From Tannerella sp. (GTDB lineage: Bacteria > Bacteroidota > Bacteroidia > Bacteroidales > Tannerellaceae): a stretch of DNA of 7,552 bases. Positions 1-7,011 of the stretch are shown here, one piece after another. A program made the position numbers and the translations under genes. Under the pieces are notes generated by a model. That model was not told the origin of the DNA, did not search any database, and worked only from the letters and a program-made list of their open reading frames with translations. Within the stretch, counting starts at the first letter, position 1; every line of letters starts with the position of its first letter. The stretch is taken from NCBI GenBank assembly GCA_031263835.1, contig JAISEZ010000221.1, positions 1 to 7,552 on the forward strand. Reading direction: 5' to 3'.

Positions 1-1520
1 TATTTGCAGCAGGGCGGCAGGGCATTGTAGGTTGAATCGGGGGCTTTGTGGCGGTCTGTGTCGTGGCCGGAGGCGGCTAACTTTTGGCTGATTTCTTCTT
101 CGGTGGCCTTTGACGGGTCAATTTGCAGATGCAATTGCCGCGTAGCCGGATCCCAGAAGGCGGACGATACGCCGTTCAGACTTTTTGCCGCACTTTCAAT
201 GCGTTCTTTACACATTTCGCAGAGGCCCTGCACCGTCATTCGCAGATGACGGTTTTCGGCGGATGACGCTTCGTCGTTCATCATACTGCGTTTTCCTTCC
301 AGCTGGGCGCTTGCGTCGACGGTGAAGGCGCCGTAGGTAACGATCTCCTCGCCTTCCTGCAGGCCGGAGAGGACAGGGTACGCATCGCCCAGGGCGGGAC
401 CGAGTTCTATTTCACGCAGCTTAAAGGCAGGAACGTCGCTGCCGGCCTGTTTTACGTAAACGATCGAGCGTTTTCCCGTCCACAAAACAGCGGTTGCGGG
501 TATCGTGATCCGGCCCTGTTCCAGTGGGGCGCGTACAATGGCGTCGGCAATCATTTCCGGTTTCAGGCGGCCTCCGGTGTTGGCGGTTTCCACCCGGATC
601 CCGGCGGTGCGGCTGGTTCTGTCCAGCACCGGGTCGATAAAGGTGATCTTTCCCGAAAACGTTTTGCCGGGCAGCGCCTGTACCGTATACGTAATGTCCC
701 CGCCGGTTTTCAGACAGGACAAGTCCGTTTCGTAAGCCTCAAACACGGCCCAGACGGACGACAGGTCGGCGACGCTGAACAGGACGCTTCCCCGGCTGAC
801 GTAATCGCCCTGCGAGACATTTTTAGCAATCACGATTCCGTCCGTGTTCGCCATAATATCCATCCGGGGCAGCACTTTGCCCGACTGTTCGATGAGGGCG
901 ATCTGCCCGTCGGAAAGTTTCCACTGGCGAAGTTTTTCGCGCGCCGCCTCCAGCAGGGCGGGCTGCACGTCCCGGAGTTTCGCCGCCTCCAGCAATTCCT
1001 GCTGCACATTCTGCAAGTCGGGGGAGTAGACGCTTGCGATGACCTGCCCGGAGCGGACCGGCTCGCCGGTGAAGTTCACATACAGTTCCTCAATCCGTCC
1101 GTTGACGTGCGAGACCTGCGAATGGACAAGGCGTTCATTAGGCTGTATCGTCCCGTACAGGCGGATTTCCCTGGCCGGGGATCCCCCGCCGCTGCCGGCA
1201 ACGGAGGTCTGTATACCGGCAAGAGCGACCGCTTCGGCGGACAGGAGGATGGCGTCGGGATCAGCGCCGTCCGCGCCGGAGGAGGAGGACGCTTTTTTCA
1301 GCGGAATCAGATCCATTGCGCACAAAGGACATTTGCCGGGTTTGTCCTGCCGGATCTGCGGATGCATGGAGCATGTCCATACGTGCGTTTCCTCCGTATG
1401 AGGAGTCTGCTGTACGGGAGTATCCGGCCTGCCGAACAGGATCCATCCCAGGATCAGTCCGGCCGCGAGGGTGATGCCCGTACGGAAAAAGATGTTTCTG
1501 ACTGTTTCTTTTACGTTCAT
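1..1520 (-). CDS. cusB: CusB-type periplasmic adaptor of a Cu/Ag RND efflux pump with N-terminal metal-binding and C-terminal HMA domains (3' end at window edge)
   Basis: This is the membrane fusion subunit that links the inner-membrane pump to the outer-membrane channel. I translated 506 codons from the ATG at 1520; the next two bases are TA, so it is either a stop or a Tyr codon. Residues 14-30 are an uncleaved membrane anchor. Residues 47-74 form a heavy-metal-binding domain (WTCSMHP, then GKCPLCAMDLIPL; C50, H53, C64, C67). Residues about 118-165 and 219-260 give the two halves of the lipoyl/barrel-sandwich domain, around a short helical hairpin (about 166-215). The beta-barrel and membrane-proximal domains follow to about 410. 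Residues 428-490 are an HMA domain with the metal motif GLCEMC (C434, C437), and the visible end is PPCCK. E. coli CusB lacks both extra domains. The gene starts 13 bases after the channel gene stops, so the two are almost certainly cotranscribed. The family call is firm; Cu/Ag specificity is inferred from the CusA partner. Confidence 0.93.
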   Translation of the reverse strand, partial: MNVKETVRNIFFRTGITLAAGLILGWILFGRPDTPVQQTPHTEETHVWTCSMHPQIRQDKPGKCPLCAMDLIPLKKASSSSGADGADPDAILLSAEAVALAGIQTSVAGSGGGSPAREIRLYGTIQPNERLVHSQVSHVNGRIEELYVNFTGEPVRSGQVIASVYSPDLQNVQQELLEAAKLRDVQPALLEAAREKLRQWKLSDGQIALIEQSGKVLPRMDIMANTDGIVIAKNVSQGDYVSRGSVLFSVADLSSVWAVFEAYETDLSCLKTGGDITYTVQALPGKTFSGKITFIDPVLDRTSRTAGIRVETANTGGRLKPEMIADAIVRAPLEQGRITIPATAVLWTGKRSIVYVKQAGSDVPAFKLREIELGPALGDAYPVLSGLQEGEEIVTYGAFTVDASAQLEGKRSMMNDEASSAENRHLRMTVQGLCEMCKERIESAAKSLNGVSSAFWDPATRQLHLQIDPSKATEEEISQKLAASGHDTDRHKAPDSTYNALPPCCK

Positions 1521-1533
1521 AGCGTTTATTTTT

Positions 1534-2991
1534 TTAGGGTTCGATATTTTTTGATGATATTATTTTCCGGACTGCCGCGACTGCCGTATTATAACCGGCA
1601 ATAGCCTCCGATTCTTTCAGGCGGAAATCCGACAGCTGCCGCTGCACCTGCAGGATACTGCTTAAATCGCTTTTGTCCGAAATAAATTCCTGTACGAGCA
1701 GATCGCAGGTCGTGCGTGCCAGTCCCGCCTGTTTGCGGTAAAGCAGGACTTTCCGTTCCGCGTCGTCCATTTCATACCTGAAGCGGTACAGTTCGGCTTC
1801 CAGGTTATTGAGTGCCTCGTGATATTTAGCCAGCGCCGCCTGCTGCTGAAACTGCGCTTCCTTCCGCGCCGCCCGGTAGCTGCTCCGGTATACCGGGATC
1901 GAAACGGACAGCATCGGCATGACCATGTCTCTGCCGTTCATACCGGCGTCCGGAGCGCCTCCCATCTCCGCCATACCGTTTTTCCGGCCGATCAGCATAT
2001 ACTGCAGCCCGATTCCAATCATGGGATAGCCCATCTTCCGGCTCATTTCTTCTTTGGCCCGGTAGGCCAGCGCTTCCTCCCGCAACATGCCCGGCATCGG
2101 ATTCTGTTCCGTCGCCAGCTGCATCGCCCCGTCAATGGCAAGCCGGAAGGGCGTCAGCACAAACGTATCCGGCACGGTGATTTCACTTTCTGCCGGACGG
2201 TTCAGCAGCGCATTGAAACGCGCCTTTTCGGCAATCATTTCCGACAGGATACTTGCCGAATCGCTTTCCAGTTCCGCCATTTCAAGTTGAATGCGGAGAA
2301 TCTCCGACAGTCCGCCCGAAGAGGAGGACGACGGCATTGAGCCGGCCATCCCGCCTGAAGGTTGAGCGTTGAGAGTTGAAGGTTGAGAGCCGGAGGTTGA
2401 AATGGCTCCGCCCATCGACATGGCGCTTCCCGCGTTCCCGGCATCGGCGGACATGGCATCAGGCGCCCTGCCGGACGGCGCCGCGCCTCCGCCCGAAGCG
2501 TCCCCTCCGGATGAATACTTGCGCAAAGCAAGCGATTCAAGCTGCTTCAGCAGGGCGATATTTTCACGATTATTTTTAAACCGCTGCTGTAAACGGTTTA
2601 AAACATACCACTGCCTGCAGATTTCCGGAAACAGGTTGTCACGCGCTTCCCGGAACTGTTCGTACGCCATTCCGGCCATGTGCCCGGCTTCCGTCCGGGC
2701 CGCTTTTTTAGCGCCGAACCAGGGGAACATCTGCATCAGCTGGAACTGTGCTATCTGCCGTCCGTCGACAAGTTCCATCGGGGTCGGGAAAAATCCCAGT
2801 TCCAGGCGCGGGTCTTCGTAAGCGCCCGCCTGCGGTATCTTCTGCAGCGCCGCTTCATAGGCATGAAACGCCGCCATCACGGCCGGATTGTTCCTCGCCG
2901 CCATCTCAAGATAATAATCCAGTGAATCCTGCGCAGACACAGCCGGCAGCGCAGCAAAACCAATAATGAATATAATTACAAATCTTTTCAT
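1534..2991 (-). CDS. cusC: CusC/TolC-family outer-membrane efflux channel with a Met/Gly/Ser-rich tip insert
   Basis: This is the outer-membrane exit duct of the efflux pump, 485 residues against about 460 for E. coli CusC. A signal peptide covers residues 1-20 (cleavage after AVSA); there is no lipobox cysteine, so unlike E. coli CusC it is probably not a lipoprotein. The fold shows the two expected TolC repeats of long amphipathic helices. The periplasmic tip motifs are at KYSSG (158-162) leading to GLSEILRIQ (227-235), and at EFISDKSDLSSILQVQ (435-450). Between the parts of the first tip sits a low-complexity insert of about 65 residues (161-226), rich in Gly, Ser, Ala and Met (M180, M191, M193, M215, M219), part of it coded by heptamer repeats. 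A second Met-rich stretch, residues 340-360, falls in the predicted outer-membrane barrel region, as suits a Cu/Ag channel. The start at 2991 is followed directly by the signal peptide; no clear Shine-Dalgarno is seen, as is usual in Bacteroidota. Confidence 0.93.
   Translation of the reverse strand: MKRFVIIFIIGFAALPAVSAQDSLDYYLEMAARNNPAVMAAFHAYEAALQKIPQAGAYEDPRLELGFFPTPMELVDGRQIAQFQLMQMFPWFGAKKAARTEAGHMAGMAYEQFREARDNLFPEICRQWYVLNRLQQRFKNNRENIALLKQLESLALRKYSSGGDASGGGAAPSGRAPDAMSADAGNAGSAMSMGGAISTSGSQPSTLNAQPSGGMAGSMPSSSSSGGLSEILRIQLEMAELESDSASILSEMIAEKARFNALLNRPAESEITVPDTFVLTPFRLAIDGAMQLATEQNPMPGMLREEALAYRAKEEMSRKMGYPMIGIGLQYMLIGRKNGMAEMGGAPDAGMNGRDMVMPMLSVSIPVYRSSYRAARKEAQFQQQAALAKYHEALNNLEAELYRFRYEMDDAERKVLLYRKQAGLARTTCDLLVQEFISDKSDLSSILQVQRQLSDFRLKESEAIAGYNTAVAAVRKIISSKNIEP
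2361..2402. repeat. Six heptamer units of the intergenic repeat family inside the cusC coding sequence
   Basis: The plus strand reads GTTGAGC, GTTGAGA, GTTGAAG, GTTGAGA, GCCGGAG, GTTGAAA, in the same orientation as the left arm of the intergenic array. The run is 42 bp, an exact multiple of three, so the frame is kept. It codes residues about 198-211 of the channel (STSGSQPSTLNAQP), inside the low-complexity tip insert. The fifth unit is degenerate. Confidence 0.8.
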
Positions 2992-3021
2992 AAATTGAAA
3001 GTAGTCAGTTAGTAGTTAATA

Positions 3022-3184
3022 GTTGAAAGTTGAAAGTTGAGAGTTGAGAGTTGACAGTTGAAAATTGAAAGTTGACAGTTGAGTTGACAGTTGACAGTTG
3101 AGAGTTGAGAGTTGACATTGACATTCACTTTCAACTCTCCACTCTCCACTGTCAACTTTCAACTCTCAACTTTCAACTTTCAAC
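3022..3184 (-). other. 35-bp near-perfect inverted repeat (hairpin) formed by the heptamer arms
   Basis: Positions 3022-3056 and 3150-3184 are reverse complements over 35 bp with a single mismatch, separated by 93 bases of further repeat. In the operon mRNA this would make a long stem holding the cusA stop codon and leaving about 30 bases before the cusC start. It could act as an mRNA processing or stability element, or a partial terminator that sets the ratio of pump to channel and adaptor. No T-run follows, so a classical terminator is unlikely. Confidence 0.65.
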
Positions 3185-3191
3185 TCTCAAC
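3022..3191. repeat. Heptamer repeat array with two opposed arms between cusA and cusC
   Basis: The left arm (3022 to about 3123) has some 14 units of GTTGA[A/G/C]A on the plus strand. The right arm (3129-3191) has nine units of the complementary T[T/C/G]TCAAC type, two of them TCTCCAC variants. The period is 7 bp. It fills almost all of the gap between cusA and cusC and runs into cusA, giving its last codons and stop (TCA on the plus strand at 3173-3175). Such TTTCAAC/TCTCAAC heptamer runs occur in Bacteroidota genomes as intergenic minisatellites, from my general recollection of these sequences. Slippage could change the length between strains. Confidence 0.9.
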
Positions 3192-6100
3192 CGCACTCCC
3201 TCCCTCCACCAGCATTGCAGCACCGGCACGACAAACATGGTCATGGATTGAATCAGCATGCCGCCGAACGTCGGGATGGCCATCGGCACCATGATATCCG
3301 CGCCTTTTCCGGTCGAGGTCAGGACGGGCAGCAGGGCGATCAGCGTAGTAGCCGTCGTCATGACGGCAGGGCGCACGCGTCGCAGTCCGGCGAAAACGAC
3401 CGCTTCGCGTATTTCCGCTTTTGTTCGCGGGTTGCGTTCCCGGAAAATATCATGGATATACGTTCCCATCAGCACGCCGTCGTCGGTAGCAATGCCGAAC
3501 AGGGCGATGAATCCTACCCAAACGGCAATACTGAGGTTGACATGATGCATCTGAAACAGGTCGCGCATATTTTCGCCGGCAATGGAAATATTCATAAACC
3601 AGGGCTGTCCGTAGAGCCACAACAGGATAAATCCGCCGGCAAAAGCGACGAAAACGCCCGAAAAGTGAATCAGCGAAGCCGTTACGGACTTGAACTGCAA
3701 ATAAAGAATCAGCAGTATCAGCAGCAGACACAGCGGGATGATGAGCATCAGCTGCCGTGCGGCGCGTTCCTGCTGTTCATAATTGCCTGCAAATTTATAC
3801 GACACGCCGGGGGGCAGTTGCATTTCGCCCGACCGGATCTTTGCGTTCAGGATCTTCTCCGCTTCGCGCACGGCGTCTACTTCGGCGCGCCCTTCCGTCC
3901 GGTCGAAAATGACATAACCGGTAAGGAAGGTGTTCTCGCTCCGGATCATCTGCGCGCCCCGGGTATATTCGATATCCGCCACCTCTCCCAGCGGGATCTG
4001 AGCGCCTGTCGCCGTCGGAATAATCAGTTTGGAAAGCGCATCGGGACTGTCGCGCAACTCCCGCGGATAACGGAGGCGTACGGGAAAGCGTTCGCGCCCT
4101 TCGACGGTAGCCGTCAGCGTCATGCCGCCGACTGCCGAACTGATGATTTCCTGCAGGTCGGCGACCGTAATCCCGTACCGCGCCATCCGGCGCCTGTCCA
4201 GTCGGATTTCGATGTAAGGCGCTCCGACAGCCCGGTCGTAAAACACGGTAGAGGGCAGCACGGACGGCACCTCCTTCAATGCCGCCTCAAGCATTTTCCC
4301 GCCCTGCTCGATGCTTTCCAGATCGGGGCCTGAGACTTTCAGTCCCATCGGCGCGCGCATCCCGGTCGAAAGCATCACCAGACGCGCCTCGATCGGCTGC
4401 AGTTCGGGCGAGGAAGTAAGCCCGGCGATATGGGAAACATTGACGATCTCCCGCCAGATATCGTCCGTATTTTTAATTTCCGGTCGCCACTGGCGGAAAT
4501 AATTACCCCGTCCGGCGGGAATCAGGCTGTCGGCGGGAATGCGCCTGAAACCGTCGGCAGGGTAATAGACAGAGCCGTCTGTCAGCAAAAACCCGCCTTT
4601 CCGGTTTACCTTGAAGCGCTGCCTGCGCCCGTTTTCGTCCAGAATATATTCGGGACAGTAATTGATGGTATTCTCGAACATTTGCGAGGGCGCCGGGTCG
4701 AGGGCCGAGTTCACGCGCCCCCATTTCCCGACCGTCAGATCCACTTCGGGAATCGCGCTGATCCGTTTATCCAGTATCCCGATATAGCGCAGGTTCTGTT
4801 CGATTCCGGTATGCGGCATGCTGGTAGGCATCAGCAGGAACGAACCTTCGTTCAGGCGCGGCATAAATTCCTGCCCCATCGTGCGCCAGATAAGAACGCC
4901 GGCGGTCAGGACAGCGGCGGGAACAAGCATAAACTGCCAGCGGTGAGCCAGACACCAGCGCAAAACCGGCTCGTAAAACACAACCAGCAACCATAAAACA
5001 CCCAGTATCCCTCCCACGGCAAGCACAACAAACAAAAAATTCACCGGCATACCCGCCCCCGGACCTGCCGGCAGCCACTCCGAAGCCAGGTAATAAACCG
5101 CTATCAGCAGGGCAATGCCTGTATTCAGGGACGTATGTATTTTCCGGTTTTTCCAGCGGTGCGCCGTCAGGTTATTCATCCCGAAAAGCGTCAATCCCAG
5201 TGCAGGGACGGTTCCGGTAACGGCAAACAGCGCCACTCCTCCCGCAACCAGTACCCAGTTCCCGGCAATGCGTATTTTCCGGGAATCAATACGGAATGAA
5301 AAAACATAATAGGCAATGGCGGGCAGGACAGCGAAACCGAGGATAAAAGCGGAAATGAGCGCAAATGTTTTCGTATAGGCCAGCGGGCCGAAGAGTTTTC
5401 CTTCCTGCGCCTGCAGGGCAAACACGGGTAAAAAGCCGACGATGGTCGTTAGCATCCCGGTCGTCAAGGCGCCGGTGACTTCCTTTACGCTTCGCCCGAT
5501 AAGATTTACCAGCGCCTGGCCTCTGGGCGGCTGTCCTCCGTTCACGGACGCATCTCCTCCGGGAGGAGGCCCGGCGCCGATATTACGGATAATATTTTCC
5601 ACGATGACCACGCCTACGTCAACCATCACGCCGATGGCAACGGCAATGCCGGAAAGGGCTACGATATTGGCGTCCACCCCGGTATAACGCATCATAATAA
5701 AGGTAGCGAGCACGGCGACCGGAAGGATGCCCGAAATAATGACGGAGGCGCGCAGGTTGAGCACTAAAACGATAACGACGATGATACAGATCAGGATCTC
5801 GTGCGTCAGCGCCGTCTCCAGCGTCCCGATCGTTTCGCGGATCAGTCCCGTGCGGTCGTAAAAGGGGACGACGGTGACTTTCGACACGGTTCCGTCGGGA
5901 AGTGTTTTCTGCGGAAGTCCCGCATCCATTTCGGCAATCTTCGCCTTCACACGGTCAATCACCCGTAAAGGATTGGAACCGTAACGCGCCACGACAACGC
6001 CGCCGACAGCCTCCACGCCCTCCTTATCCAGTCCCCCGCGCCGCGTAGCCGGGCCGATATTGACGAACGCCACGTCTTTGATCCGCACGGGAACGCCGCT

Positions 6101-6910
6101 GTTCACCTTCACAACGGATTCTTCCAGATCGGAAACATTACGTATATAGCCCAGACCCCGCACAAAATATTCCACCTTGTTCATCTCGACCGTTTCGGCG
6201 CCGATATCCAGGTTGCTTTTCCGTATAGCCGTCATGACGTCCATGATGGAAACGCCGAAAGCCCGCATGGCGCCGGGATTGAGTTCTACCTGATACTCTT
6301 TCACGAACCCGCCTGCGGAGGCGACTTCCGCGACGCCCTCCGCCGTCGACAGGGAATATTTCACATAAAAATCCTGTACGGTGCGCAGTTCGTCGGGACT
6401 CCATCCCCCCGCCGGTTTGCCGGTTTGGGGGTCGCGCCCTTCAAGCGTATACCAGAAAATCTGTCCGAGCGCTGTGGCGTCGGGGCCTAACGACGGCTGT
6501 ACGCCCTCCGGCAGCATGCCCGCCGGCAGCGAATTTAATTTTTCGAGGATGCGGGAACGGCTCCGGTAAAAATCCATCTCGTCCTCAAAAATAATATAGA
6601 TGAACGACATGCCGAACATCGAGGTGCTGCGTATCGTCTTCACGCCGGAAATACCAAGCAGCGAAGTAGTAAGCGGATAGGTGATCTGTTCCCGGACATC
6701 CCTGGGCGAGCGTCCCATCCACTCGGTAGCCACGATTTGCTGGTTGTCGCCGATATCGGGAATGGCGTCGACCGGAACGGGATCAACCGGCAAAAAACCG
6801 GCATGCCGGCCGAAAGGAGCCACCGCAGCGCCCCAGATAATAACCGCCGCCAGCAGCGACAGGGTGATCAACCTGTTGTTGAGAAAATAAATGATTATCT
6901 TATGAAACAT
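3173..6910 (-). CDS. cusA: CusA-type heavy-metal efflux RND pump (inner-membrane permease)
   Basis: This is the proton-driven trimeric pump that exports Cu(I)/Ag(I). I start it at the ATG at 6910 (MFHKIIIYFLNN, 1245 residues). The open frame extends back to 7006, but the extra residues are not family-like and lie over a hairpin-containing leader. TM1 is at 14-31, and the conserved PVDAIPDIGDNQ, GRSPRDVREQITYPL and GVKTIRSTSMFGMSF blocks follow. TM4 holds the proton-relay Asp (MVDVGVVIVEN, D431). Several extra hydrophobic segments (about 550-676) explain the length over E. coli CusA (1047). The RLVMLSTGMRAPMG block (846 region) is typical of Cu/Ag rather than Zn/Co/Cd pumps. The C-terminal half carries FIALFGIATDDGVLM and RVRPAVMTTATTLIALLPVLTSTGKG in its last membrane helices. 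A Gly/Pro-rich insert is at 445-467. The last codons (LRVES-stop) come from the heptamer repeat array. Metal specificity is inferred from motifs. Confidence 0.96.
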   Translation of the reverse strand: MFHKIIIYFLNNRLITLSLLAAVIIWGAAVAPFGRHAGFLPVDPVPVDAIPDIGDNQQIVATEWMGRSPRDVREQITYPLTTSLLGISGVKTIRSTSMFGMSFIYIIFEDEMDFYRSRSRILEKLNSLPAGMLPEGVQPSLGPDATALGQIFWYTLEGRDPQTGKPAGGWSPDELRTVQDFYVKYSLSTAEGVAEVASAGGFVKEYQVELNPGAMRAFGVSIMDVMTAIRKSNLDIGAETVEMNKVEYFVRGLGYIRNVSDLEESVVKVNSGVPVRIKDVAFVNIGPATRRGGLDKEGVEAVGGVVVARYGSNPLRVIDRVKAKIAEMDAGLPQKTLPDGTVSKVTVVPFYDRTGLIRETIGTLETALTHEILICIIVVIVLVLNLRASVIISGILPVAVLATFIMMRYTGVDANIVALSGIAVAIGVMVDVGVVIVENIIRNIGAGPPPGGDASVNGGQPPRGQALVNLIGRSVKEVTGALTTGMLTTIVGFLPVFALQAQEGKLFGPLAYTKTFALISAFILGFAVLPAIAYYVFSFRIDSRKIRIAGNWVLVAGGVALFAVTGTVPALGLTLFGMNNLTAHRWKNRKIHTSLNTGIALLIAVYYLASEWLPAGPGAGMPVNFLFVVLAVGGILGVLWLLVVFYEPVLRWCLAHRWQFMLVPAAVLTAGVLIWRTMGQEFMPRLNEGSFLLMPTSMPHTGIEQNLRYIGILDKRISAIPEVDLTVGKWGRVNSALDPAPSQMFENTINYCPEYILDENGRRQRFKVNRKGGFLLTDGSVYYPADGFRRIPADSLIPAGRGNYFRQWRPEIKNTDDIWREIVNVSHIAGLTSSPELQPIEARLVMLSTGMRAPMGLKVSGPDLESIEQGGKMLEAALKEVPSVLPSTVFYDRAVGAPYIEIRLDRRRMARYGITVADLQEIISSAVGGMTLTATVEGRERFPVRLRYPRELRDSPDALSKLIIPTATGAQIPLGEVADIEYTRGAQMIRSENTFLTGYVIFDRTEGRAEVDAVREAEKILNAKIRSGEMQLPPGVSYKFAGNYEQQERAARQLMLIIPLCLLLILLILYLQFKSVTASLIHFSGVFVAFAGGFILLWLYGQPWFMNISIAGENMRDLFQMHHVNLSIAVWVGFIALFGIATDDGVLMGTYIHDIFRERNPRTKAEIREAVVFAGLRRVRPAVMTTATTLIALLPVLTSTGKGADIMVPMAIPTFGGMLIQSMTMFVVPVLQCWWREGVRLRVES
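5510..5578 (-). other. In-frame Gly/Pro-rich insert in cusA with palindromic DNA
   Basis: Residues 445-467 of CusA (GAGPPPGGDASVNGG, then QPPRGQAL) interrupt the short segment after TM4, a predicted cytoplasmic loop where homologues usually have a charged helix-forming linker. The DNA holds two small perfect hairpins: TCCG-TTCA-CGGA (5537-5548) and CTCCTCC-G-GGAGGAG (5554-5568). This pattern suggests a small palindromic element inserted in frame, though a locally evolved low-complexity linker is possible. Confidence 0.5.
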
Positions 6911-7011
6911 GATTTTACTGTTTATTGAATAAAACTGCATAAAACGTTTGCCTGCACGGTTCCCGTACAAACGCCCTGACCGGCTGATCACCGGCCGGGC
7001 CATCAATAAAT
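6911..7011 (-). other. Leader region between the HYC gene and cusA
   Basis: These 101 bases separate the stop of the HYC gene from the chosen cusA start. They hold the hairpin at 6945-6973 and a direct repeat ACCGGC (6979-6984 and 6990-6995 on the plus strand) spaced 11 bp apart. No TAnnTTTG promoter element or clear Shine-Dalgarno was seen. In-frame starts exist at 7003 and 6940 but would add residues unlike the usual CusA N-terminus. Confidence 0.5.
6945..6973 (-). terminator. Terminator-like or attenuator-like hairpin between the HYC gene and cusA
   Basis: On the minus strand CGTTTG pairs with CAAACG as an outer stem and ACGG with CCGT as an inner stem around loop GAA, with an asymmetric internal loop (T against GCAGG). 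It is followed directly by TTTTATGCAGTTTT. The shape suggests a weak intrinsic terminator or attenuator that could lower cusA transcription relative to the first gene. It also argues that cusA starts at 6910, downstream of it. The stem is short and interrupted, so this is tentative. Confidence 0.3.

Noticed and set aside
1039..1604. Overlapping plus-strand open frames over the start of cusB and end of cusC
   Set aside because: They overlap each other in different frames and lie antisense to clear metal-binding and adaptor sequence; no recognisable protein features.
1819..2340. Plus-strand open frame of 173 codons over cusC
   Set aside because: Arg/His-rich shadow of a confirmed channel gene with no start context.
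3022..3191. CRISPR array
   Set aside because: The units are 7 bp, contiguous and without spacers, and one arm is inverted; this is a minisatellite type repeat.
3112..3294. Small plus-strand open frame with NFQLSTFNFQLST peptide
   Set aside because: It is only the translation of the heptamer repeat running into antisense cusA; such peptides are a common artefact of this repeat family.
3215..4333. Long plus-strand open frame of 372 codons
   Set aside because: It is antisense to the strongly conserved cusA gene, is rich in His, Arg and Gln as shadows of GC-rich genes are, and shows no domain or signal. It reflects the codon bias of cusA.
6911..7006. N-terminal extension of CusA to 7006
   Set aside because: The extra 32 residues are Arg/Gly-rich and unlike the usual CusA start, which has TM1 about 14 residues in; the segment overlaps a hairpin leader. 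The 7006 codon is TTG.
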